The position numbers were made by a program, and so were the translations under genes. The notes below the pieces were generated by a model. The model was not told where the DNA came from, did no database searches, and saw nothing but the letters and a program-made list of their open reading frames with translations. Shown in pieces: positions 42,999 to 52,300 of a stretch of 64,000 nucleotides of DNA. How positions within the stretch are numbered: the first letter of the stretch is position 1; each line of letters begins with the position of its first letter. Source of the DNA: Cafeteria roenbergensis (taxonomy: Eukaryota; Sar; Bigyra; Bicosoecida; Cafeteriaceae); NCBI GenBank assembly GCA_008330645.1, contig VLTN01000002.1, positions 248,001-312,000 of the forward strand, read 5' to 3'.

Positions 42999-45623
42999 TC
43001 AGTTGTCGGCAGTGACCTGCATAAGCACCGCTCCGAGGCCCGCCTCACGCGCCATGGCGGCGGCAATCGCGTCGATTTCGCCCGCGACCTCGGCCTTGTC
43101 GTACACTCGCTCGCCCAGCCCGCGGCCCAGCGCCTTGCGCATCCATACGTCGCACCACTTTGTGGCAAGCTCCCGCTCCTGGGCAGCTCCGCGGGCCCCG
43201 GGGTAGGAAATGGCTGCGGTGAAGCACCCGCCAGCGGAAAAGGCCTCCACGTGATGCATCGGCATCGCGAACGCCTCGCAGGCCTCGGGCTCGATGGCCC
43301 ACCCGTAGTGGCCGGTGCCAGTCTGGGCCACGTCCGCCGCCCCGAAGGAGAGGAGCCTCCCGGACCTGGTGCCGACGACGGTGTGGTCGGCGCCGCAGCT
43401 CACCGCCACGCAGCCTTCGAGGACCAGGCTGGGCACCCGGACGAAGTCTGTGGTGGCCACGAACGCGTCGCCGGCCGCGGTGTCGCCGTCGTGGACGGCG
43501 TCCTTCCGGCGCGCCGAGAGGCAGGCCGCCGCGCTGTCGGGGGGCAGCCCGAGGAGGCCCCGGCCCACCATAAGCACCACCCCGTTTCCGCGCACCGCAG
43601 CCCCGTGGCGGTGGCCCGCTGACACGTCCAGGATGGCGGTGATGGGGAAGGGCGCGTCCGCGGCCGCCAGCTCCTCCTCCGAGGGCTCGCCGCGCAGGCC
43701 GGAGAGGGGAGACTCCCGGGCGTGGCGCAGCGCGAATATGCTGTCGTCGCCGGCGGACACGCCGGCCGCCTCCCAGAGAGTGGAGCGGTCGCCGGCAGTG
43801 ACCAGCTCGCGATCGGCGCGGGACACGTTGGTCCACCCGGCGACCACGAGGGCGCGCTCGGCGCCCACCACGAAGAGAGTGAAATAGTCCCCGGCGGCGG
43901 CCGCCACCACCCGGCTCGATCCCAGCCCCAGGGCCGGGTCCACCTCGACCAGCGCCGGCGTGGTCTGCATGAGCGCGCTGCGCGTGGTGGCGTCGGCGTC
44001 GGCGCAGGCCGGGGGCGCGCTGCCGCACTGGCCCGTGGCGTTGCAGCCCCACATGTAGCAGGAGCCGTCGCTGAAGAGGGCCCCGCTGGTCACGCGGCCG
44101 CAGAACACAGAGGGCGGCCCCCGGTCCATCGGCAGACCCAGCACGGGAGTGGGCTCCCAGCACACGCGGGGGGTTGCCAGGCCGAGCTCGCCCCAGCCGG
44201 AGCCGTCGCCGAAGGCGTACACGCGGCCCCCCTCAACGGACACTAGCGTGTGGTACGACCCGCACGCCACGCTGCACGCCTTGAACTGGCGAAGCCCCTT
44301 GAGCAGGTACGGCCGGGGACTGCGCTGCAGCCCCTCGCCCACCCCCAGCTGACCGCCGTCGCCGTCGCCCCAGACCATCACTGACCCGCCGGCGGTCACG
44401 CACGCAACGTGGCTCTCGCCCGCTGAGACCGCCACCGGCGCGTACTTGGCCGAGAGACTCTTCACCTCTTTGGGGTGGGGCGATCCCGAAGCGTTGACCG
44501 TCCCGATGCCCAGCTGGCCGGCGTCGTTCCCGCCCACCGACAGAAGCGTGGGCTTTCGCTTGCGCAGCTCCCGGACGACGTCGGCCAGGCTCTTGTGCCG
44601 GGGCTGCTGCGTCCCCACGAGCTTGTCCAGCCCGCCGCTGCCGCTGCCCATCACGGTCGCAACCCAGTCCTCTGGGCTCGGGAGCTGAGGAACCAGCGAC
44701 CTCGCCCCCAGCCCGCCGGGAGAGCGCGGGGACCGAGCCCCAGGCGACCCCCCGCGCCGTGGCGACGCCGCGCTGGCACCAGCGGCCGCGGCGCCGCCGG
44801 CAGAGCCGGCCGCTGCCGCCTTTGGCGTCGATATCTTTGCCAGCTTCGCGCCCTCGGGCGCTGCCGAGGCCGCGGCCGGACCAGGCGCCGCTGCCGCTGC
44901 GCCGCCTGCCCCGCCTCGGGGCGGCGGAGGGAGGCGAGGCTTGCGCTTTCCGGGGCCCGTCGGCCCTGTTCCGGCTGCTTGATCTGCTGCTGCTGAATTT
45001 GAATCTGCAGAATCTGCCGCAGGCCCGGATGCGGCGGGGGGCGACGCACCTGCGGAAGCGCCACCATCGCCGGCCGCAGTCGCGGGCTTGACGGGGGCCT
45101 TGTCTGCGGTGACTTCCATACCGTCCAGCACGCCGATGCCGGCCGCCGGGCTCACAGGCTCCGCCTCCGCAGCGGCCGTTTCCCTGCCCTCAGCCTCCGC
45201 CCTGGACTTGCCCGAAATTGCGTACCGAAGCACGCTGAGCCACGCGTCCCGAACCTCCTCGGGGGTCGTGGGCGTGCCGAGGATGCCGTCTGGCAAATTC
45301 GTTCCAGTCGGAACGTCCGCCGCCTGCAGCCTCAAAAACAAGCACTTGTCGCCCGCGCCTCCGAAGCGCAGGACGAGTTCCGCCTCCGCTGGCCCGGAAA
45401 CGTGCAAGGTCGACTCCTCGGCCAGGGAGGCGGACGTGATTGCGATGGGTGCCTTCTTGGGCGTGGGGGCGGTGTCCGACGTGTAGTAGCTCAGCGTCCA
45501 CCACCGCTTCCCGGCCTCGCGGGACACACGCAGATAGCGACGCTTCCACGACAGCTTCGACACCAAAGACGTGGCCTTTTTCGTCACCCAGCCGCAGCAC
45601 TCGGCCTCGGAGACGGACGCCAT
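42999..45623 (-). CDS. PH domain plus RCC1-repeat protein
   Basis: 874 residues from the ATG at 45623; a longer in-frame opening has only a GTG start. Residues about 9-125 form a pleckstrin-homology domain (CGWVTKKATS..SKLSWKRRYLRV, split beta-strands, and a closing helix EVRDAWLSVLRYAI with the conserved Trp), so the protein may bind phosphoinositides at a membrane. Residues 130-340 are a low-complexity Ala/Pro/Gly linker. From about 365 come RCC1 repeats with the typical GG-x-DAGQLGIG, WGDGDGGQLGVG, FGDGSGWGELGL and WGCNATGQCG phrases. Regular repeats thin out after about 590, but later phrases (HRHGAAV, CGADHTVVGTRSGRLLSFG, GCFTAAI) complete a seven-bladed propeller. RCC1 proteins act as exchange factors or as protein scaffolds; which one applies here cannot be told. 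Confidence 0.88.
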   Translation of the reverse strand: MASVSEAECCGWVTKKATSLVSKLSWKRRYLRVSREAGKRWWTLSYYTSDTAPTPKKAPIAITSASLAEESTLHVSGPAEAELVLRFGGAGDKCLFLRLQAADVPTGTNLPDGILGTPTTPEEVRDAWLSVLRYAISGKSRAEAEGRETAAAEAEPVSPAAGIGVLDGMEVTADKAPVKPATAAGDGGASAGASPPAASGPAADSADSNSAAADQAAGTGPTGPGKRKPRLPPPPRGGAGGAAAAAPGPAAASAAPEGAKLAKISTPKAAAAGSAGGAAAAGASAASPRRGGSPGARSPRSPGGLGARSLVPQLPSPEDWVATVMGSGSGGLDKLVGTQQPRHKSLADVVRELRKRKPTLLSVGGNDAGQLGIGTVNASGSPHPKEVKSLSAKYAPVAVSAGESHVACVTAGGSVMVWGDGDGGQLGVGEGLQRSPRPYLLKGLRQFKACSVACGSYHTLVSVEGGRVYAFGDGSGWGELGLATPRVCWEPTPVLGLPMDRGPPSVFCGRVTSGALFSDGSCYMWGCNATGQCGSAPPACADADATTRSALMQTTPALVEVDPALGLGSSRVVAAAAGDYFTLFVVGAERALVVAGWTNVSRADRELVTAGDRSTLWEAAGVSAGDDSIFALRHARESPLSGLRGEPSEEELAAADAPFPITAILDVSAGHRHGAAVRGNGVVLMVGRGLLGLPPDSAAACLSARRKDAVHDGDTAAGDAFVATTDFVRVPSLVLEGCVAVSCGADHTVVGTRSGRLLSFGAADVAQTGTGHYGWAIEPEACEAFAMPMHHVEAFSAGGCFTAAISYPGARGAAQERELATKWCDVWMRKALGRGLGERVYDKAEVAGEIDAIAAAMAREAGLGAVLMQVTADN

Positions 45624-46442
45624 CGTGTTTGACTGTCCGGGGCGGCCGGGGTGGGGGGTGGAGGATCCTGCAGCCCGGACTGGTCGCTCACGACCTGACA
45701 CAGCGGGGATGCCTCACACGAGCGGTGTGCCCAGAGCACGCGCAATGGGCGGGCCCTGCGGTGGGTCGGCCCTCCGGGCGGCGCTGGCCGCTAGCGGGTG
45801 CGAGAGCGGCCCCGGGACTGCCTGCCTCAGCTTCAATTGCGTTGGCCTCTGCCAGCGATTGAAACAGCGGCCGTATCGCGAGCCCTCCGTGTCGCGCGGG
45901 CCTGGCCGGCGCCGCTCCCTCTGGCTGGGAGGCGCAACGACATGCCGCTGTGTAAAGCTGCGCTCGTGTGGGCCGGCCACTGCTTGCCACGCCGCGAGGG
46001 CGAGGCTTCAAGCTGCTGGCAAGGGTTCAGCGGGACGCGTCGCGTGACGATATTTTTGCCCTTTTCGAGCACGAGGCTGCGCGGAGGCGTGCGTCGCAGG
46101 CCCGAGCGCAAGTGCAGAGAGCGTCCGGAACGCAGGCACGCGGGCTGATTGTTCTACTCCGTGTGCTCGGCGTTGGTTTTGTGAGTGAGCGCGGCGGTGC
46201 CTGCATCGGGCTTCAGGTCGCCAGCGGTCTCCCACATGGCTCGCCATGCTCCTGCCGACCACAGCTGGAATTTCGATGGCGGTTTCGCGACACTACCGCT
46301 TGCAGCAGCTTGAAGTGAGCCCAGGCCCGTGCGCGCAAACTCGCCACGGCTTCACGGCTCGCAATGCGCTTGCAGAGCCGCCCCAGCAACGGGATTTCCG
46401 CGTCTCACTGCGCGAGCGCATGGGCCAAGAGCACGGCGCCGC
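45624..46442. promoter_or_regulatory. divergent intergenic region (PH-RCC1 / BBS-type chaperonin)
   Basis: 819 bases between two divergent starts. It should hold both promoters and leaders. Overlapping frames on both strands show no domain. Confidence 0.4.
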
Positions 46443-49018
46443 ATGCTAGCCGCGTCGGAGCTGCAAGAGACGCGGCTGCGTGCAGTGGCCGCGGCAGACG
46501 AGCTGGCGGAGCTTGCTCTCTCTCTGCGCGGCCCAAACGGCGGGTGAGGCGTTCATGCGGCCTCGCGCCAGTCTGACGGGCAGGGGGCGCCGAGGCACAT
46601 GCTTCCCAAGCGCCAGTGTGCTCGGTGGCGTGCATCTTGCTCGGGACCCGCAGTTGCGCTGCTGTGTGCTCCGGCGCTTCGCTCTCGCACCTGGCCTCCC
46701 ATGGCGCCGCCCTCCTGGACACCCCGCGCCTGGCGGAAGGCTCCAACCTGGGACGATTCTTGCGCGACTCTGCGAGGCACCATGCTCGTGCCAGCGGCGA
46801 CGGTGGCCTGCTATGCGCTGCGGTGTCAGCAAGGCTCTTCGTCCGGTGCCTGGACGCGGACCTCGCGTGGCCCGCGAGCGCATCTGGTGAGAGAGCAAGC
46901 GCGCTTGTCGGCTGATTGCCGCATGCTCGCCCGTGGCAGGCGTGGGAGGACGCCTGCTGTTGTGGTTGGCGAGGCTGCTGTGCTGGGCGCGGTCCCGTCG
47001 CCACGCAGTGTTCGGGTGACGCGCTCGCTCTCGCGTGCGCAGGGCTTGGCGTGGCGGCCGCGCTGGTTCGGGACGTGCTTTCAGCGGGCAGGTCCGCAGC
47101 TGGCAGGCCCTCGCCGCTCGTCTTTGCGTGTCCGTGGAGCTCCCGCGACGTTCCGGAGGCAGTGGCGCGAAGTGTGGCGGCCTCAAAGCTCCGGGAGCGC
47201 TCTGCCGGCAGCGGCGAGGGCGCCGTGTCGTCGGCCGCCGCAGACATTGCTTCGGCCTGCGTCGATGCGGCCATTTCTAGCGCGACGGCTCCGGGCACAG
47301 CGGCCCCTGCCGTTCGCGCTCGGGTCGAGGCCGGCGGCGTGTGCTCTCCTCCGCCGCCTCGGCGCCCCTGCGGAGGCAGCCAAGGCGCGCCTCCCCATGC
47401 CTGGTGCGCCCGTTCGACGGTGGTGCTCGACACGCCGCTGCCGGCCGCGCACCTGGCGCGGGCCTGGCAAGCTGAGGTCGCGGCGGGGCCGTTTCGCGCT
47501 GTCGCGCTGGTTGAGTCTCTCACAACCCCCGTGACAGATATGACCATAGTTGCCTCCGCCGCGTCGGGCGCAGCGGGCCGCGCCACCGGCGAGCCGCGTG
47601 GCTCCCCGCCTGCCCGGGAAGAGGCCCCTGCCCCCGCTCCCCGAGCTGCTCCCCGAGCTGCTGCCTGGGCAGGCGCAGGTGCCGCTGCGGCGGCGCCGGC
47701 CGTCCACTCAGCGGCCGATCTGCCTCAGCAAGGCGGCTCCACTGGTGCCGACGGGGTGCCAGCGCCGCCGGCCCCGCGCGAGCGAGCGGCCGGACCCGCG
47801 CCCGCCGCCCAGGAGGAGCGGCGCCGATTGGCTCTGCTCGCCGCCCGGCTCCGCGCAGCGGGGGTGCGGCTCGTGCTCTGCCAGAAGCTGGTGCCCCCGG
47901 GCGCGGCCGCGATCCTCTGGGAGGAGGGGGGCGTGCTGGCGCTGCGGCAGCTCTCCAACCGGCACTTTGGCGCCGCCTGCGCGCTCAGCGGATGCGCCCC
48001 GCTGGCTGACTGGCGCACGCTGGCGGCCCTGGACGAGGCGGAGGCCACCAGGGCGGTGAGAGGATGTGCGGGCGCGCTGGCCTCGGTCGAATTCGTTCGG
48101 CGGGACGGACGGGGGTGGACAGTGCTTCGCGGGCCTGGGAGGGGGGTGGGCACGGCTCTGCCGGCTGCAGCGATTGCGACGGTGGCCTTGCCACTGTCGA
48201 CGGCGGGGGCGTGGAGGGCGGTTTCGCCTGGAGCGGCGGCGGTCCAGGCGCTTGACAGCCTGCGGCTGCTGCTGAGCGAGCCGCTGGTGGCGCCAGGGGC
48301 AGGGGCGGCGGAGGCCGGTGTCGCGGCGGCGCTGCTGGGCGCGGCGGCGGTGTTGGGGAGCATTCCCGACTTGCAGCTGCGCCAGTCCGCAGCTGTCTGC
48401 GGAGCGCTGGCGGCCAGCTTGCTGGACTGCGCTGCCGCGCTGAACGGTCGATCGCCCTCGTGCTCTCACGGCGCCGAGCGCATGGCTGGTCTCCATTGTG
48501 GGCTCTGCGCCTGCCGCCGCTGGGGCCGCGACTGGGCCCTGACCAAGACGGGGAGCGCAGCTGGCGCTGGCGCCCGGGCGGCGCCCGGCCGTCTGCTTGT
48601 GTTCCCGCGGCTCGATGGGCTGGGAGCAGTTGCGTCGCCCCAACCAGCTTGCGCCCGGGGGCCCGCCGACCGCTGCGTCCATGGCGCGGCTGCTTGCTGG
48701 CTCGAAGCGCCCGACGCGGCAGCCGCAGGAGGAGTCGCCAGAGCGGTGTTGGAGCCTGGCACGCGGGTGCTGCCCATTCGGCGAGAGGGCGGTGGTGGTT
48801 TCGCGGCGCTGGTGCTGCCGCCCCGCGCAGGCAGCCTGGTGCTTGACGGCGCAGGGACGCTTCGGCGTGCGCTGCTGCGGGCCGTTGAGTCTGCGGGAAT
48901 TTGCCTGCGCGTGGACGGGGAGCTCATGCCCAAGGAGCAGCTGGACGCAGGCACGGCCCGGGCCAATGCGCGACGCGGCGCTGCCGGCTTGAGCCACCCT
49001 GTTGTGACACCATGGTAA
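46443..49018 (+). CDS. divergent group II chaperonin-like protein (BBS6/MKKS, BBS10 or BBS12 type), 3 exons
   Basis: Exons are 46443-46543, 46654-46886 and 47043-49018, giving 769 residues. The first junction makes ELALSLRGPNGG-CAAVCSG, equivalent to the chaperonin 'SLGPxGxxK' loop. Exon 2 carries HGAALLD (for NDGATILK) and ASGDGGLLCAAV (for GDGTTSVVV). Exon 3 has an apical-domain segment, VRLVLCQKLVPPGAAAILWE then LALRQLSNRHF, and a C-terminal intermediate/equatorial segment, TLRRALLRAVESAGICLRVD, like the chaperonin end 'A...A.E.A..ILRVD'. The Asp of NDGAT is His here and GDGTT is GDGGL, so ATP hydrolysis is probably lost. This is typical of the BBS chaperonins that help assemble the BBSome of cilia; length and loss of key residues favour that group over a CCT subunit. 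Which BBS member it is stays open. Confidence 0.75.
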
Positions 49019-49028
49019 ACAGATAAAC

Positions 49029-49034
49029 AATAAA
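49029..49034 (+). other. AATAAA polyadenylation signal
   Basis: A canonical AATAAA lies 11 bases after the stop codon of the chaperonin-like gene, in a short AT-rich patch that stands out in this GC-rich sequence. It suggests a very short 3' untranslated region. Confidence 0.55.
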
Positions 49035-49374
49035 TTGGTGGCGCCCCGCTGTGCTTCGCTGCCCAGGCGCTTTGCGGGCCCCTCGGCGCCCACGTCCAAC
49101 CTGCGCTCGCACACCTCACGCACACACGCCCACTGACACTGGGACACCCCCTTTGTTCGTGGCAGCTTTGCTGTGCTTGGCGGTTGGCTGCGTGGGTGTG
49201 TGTGCGCTGGATCCGTCAAGCAGCGCCGCAGCCTAGCGCGAAGAGGTGCTCAGCCAGTGCCGCGCTTAGCGGCGCAGCCGGCCGGGCATCGGGGGCGCTG
49301 CTGCATCCAGAAGCTGGCGGGAATAAACCGCACCCACGCACTTTGCTCAAGCGCCAGCAACGCGCGCTTGCCAC
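49035..49374. other. intergenic between convergent genes
   Basis: 340 bases between the end of the chaperonin-like gene (plus) and the end of the ABC transporter gene (minus). It holds their 3' regions; no gene is seen. Confidence 0.45.
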
Positions 49375-52300
49375 TCAGCTCGCAGGGGCTGGTGCGCTGG
49401 GCGCCACCAGCACCAGCCCCGCAGTCTCGGCAAGCTCCGCCATCATCACCTCAGCACTGGCGGCCGGGAGAGCCGACAGCGCCTCGTCCATCACCACCAC
49501 CCTTGGCCGGGCCAGCATGGCGCGTGCTGCCGCAAGGCGCTGGCGCTCCCCGCCCGACAGCACGGCTGCCCAGTCCGCCACCGCATCCAGCACCCCCGCC
49601 GCGACAGCCGCCTCGCCGATCGCAGTGTACCCTGCCAGGGCGCTGGCACTGCCTCGCCCCGGCTTGGCTGCGGCTTCAACCGTCCGTGCGCCGCCCGCCG
49701 CCGCCCGTGGGGCTTGGCTGCAGCCGCAGCAGCCGCCCGCCCCCAGGGCTCTCAGCGCCCGGACATCCGCGCCCACTGCCTCGCCTTCAAGCGCCGCCAC
49801 AGTCGCGGCCGCCGCCGCTAGGCGCTTTTCCGAGTCCTTTGCGTCGAGCAGGCATTCCAGCCCGACCGCGCGCAGCGCACGCTCAGCGTCCGCGTCCCCG
49901 GCCGCCCCGGCCAGCACAGAGGGCGGTCTGGGAAACGCCAGCTGCTCGCGGAGCGTTCCCGGAAACAGGAAGGGTCTGTGGGTCAGCACCCAAGTGCCGC
50001 CCTCCTCGCCCAAGCACGGCCCCTCCTTCCCCGGCAGAGCCCACTTCACCGTGCCGGGCGCCGTCGAGTGCGTCACGTGCTTGCCGACCAGGACGTCGAC
50101 AAGCGTGCTCTTCCCCGCGCCGTTGGGCCCGCCGACCAGCACTCTGGCGCCGCTGCCTCGCAGTGCCAGCCGCACGCCGCTGGCAAGCACCGGCCCGCTG
50201 CCGCCGCCCGCGCGGGGCACGCTGAGCGCCTCGGCCGCCACGAGGCAGGGCGGGGACGCGCCACCACTCGCGGGGCTCCCCGACACCGTGATGCTCCCGG
50301 CCGCCTCGGCCGAGGCGCCAAGCGCGAGCCGCGGGGCTGCTCGCTCCGCGGCGGCGAGCAGTCCGTGCACGCGGCTCACCAGGCCTGACAGTTCGGCCCC
50401 GTTTGTGAAGTAGTCTGGCAGCGCGCAGAGGTACAGGTTGAGCGAGATGAGCAGGCCGGCGAGCTCCAGCACGGGGCCGAGCGCCACGGGGTCGCCGTTC
50501 AGGCTGCCCGTGGCGGATATTTGGAGAGCCACAAACACCGACGCGGCCGCCGTTCCAACGTAGGCGATGACCTTGTTCTCGAGGCGAGCAGGCAGCTCGC
50601 CCCAGACGAGGTCGAACGCCGCCCTTGCCACGGCTCTGAAGGCCGAGTCGGCGCGAGCCCGCTCTGCAGGCTCTCCCCTGAGCAGCGCGATTTGCTCGGC
50701 GCTGATGCGCGCGCCGGCGTGAACCCCTCTGAAGAGGCCCTCTGTCCGCTCCAGCGCGCACACGCGCTGCGGGATGCTTCGCAGGAGGCACTGGTTGACG
50801 GCCAGCCCGGCTGCTGTGAAGGCAAACGAGGCCGCCACGGCGAGCCAACCGATGCTGGCCGCCTTTGCTGCCACGAGCGCGATGCTCATGAGCACTTGGA
50901 AGATGGACACCCGGCCCTCGCCGCCGAACACGACGGTGCCAAGCTCCTCGCTCAGGCGCATCCCGTCGCCGATCAGTCGCTGGTCCAGGCTGTCCACGCC
51001 CTCGGACGAGGGCCCCAGCACCGGAGTGCGAGCCAACGGGCCAGACCCACCCGCGGCACGCGCAGGCGCGTCCGGCGCCGCCAGCACCGCCACCCTCAGC
51101 GGCCGGGATCTCGTTGCCGCAGCTGCCCCATCGCCGTCGGTGCGTGCGTCTGCGGCGGCCGCGCCTCCTCGGGAGCCGACCGCCGGAACCCGGCTGCCGC
51201 TGGAGCCTGCTTGGGCGTTGAACTCGCAGCCTGCCTCTGCGATGCTGCGGAAGACGTGCGCCTGGTCGTCGGACAGAATGAGCCGAGAGGCGCCGGCAAC
51301 AATCTCGCGAAACCACAACAGCGAAAGACACCGCCCGATCAGCTGCGCCAGCGCGCTGGTGCAAGACGCGGCAAAGAACACGCCAAAGCCGAGCCAGATG
51401 GTGCCTGCAGCGGCGTCAAAGTCCCCGGCCGCCATTTGGGAAGCGGCGTCGCTGGCGACAAAGGCCTTGGTAATCGTGAAGAGGGGCAGCGTCGCGTTGA
51501 CCGCAACTGCCGCCAGAGCCAGGCCCGTCTGGGGATGCCACAGCCTCGGGAAGCCCATGGCGAGAAGGCGCAGCGCCTTGCCGCGCGACTCCGCGTCGCA
51601 GCAAGCAATCCGACGGCCGGCCACGCGGCCTGCCGCGGCCACTCCCACTCCACCTGCTGAGGTGGCTCCCTGCACGAGAGATTGCCCTGCCCGCGCTCTG
51701 CCGAGCGCCCCGCCTGTGCCGGCAGGAGGGGGCACGAACCTTCGCCGCGTGGGCGGTGCTTGGGAGGGCTTGAGCCCGGCATGCGCGGCGCCGGAACCCG
51801 GCGAGGCGTCTGCCGGCGAAGCAGCTGCTGCTGCTCCTGCAGCTGAAAGGGCCACGTCTCGCTCCACGAGCCGTGAAGTTGCTGCTGCAGAGCCACCCCG
51901 GCTGAGGTCACGCTCCAGGCAAATGTGACGGTCGTGCATGCCTTCCAGCGCTGCTCGGTGCCCGACTGACACGGTCGTGACCCCCGCCAGCCGCAGCGCC
52001 TCAAGCGCCCTCGCCTCCGCCGCAGGGTCCATCTCCGACGTGGCCTCGTCGAGGAACGCCAGCCGAGGTCGCTGCAGCAGGAGGCGCGCGATCGCCAGCT
52101 TCTGGAGCTCCCCACTGGAGAGCCGGCTTGCAAAGTCGGCTGGGGTGCGAAGATACGCAACGTCATCGGCGGAGGCAGACGGCGGGCCTTGCGACCCCAG
52201 CACGCTCGCCTGGCCAGAGGGCGCGCATGTGCTGCTGCTGGCGCGACATGCCGCGGCCTCCGCGCCAGCAGCTGCCGCGGCAGCACTTGCAGCTGCGGCT

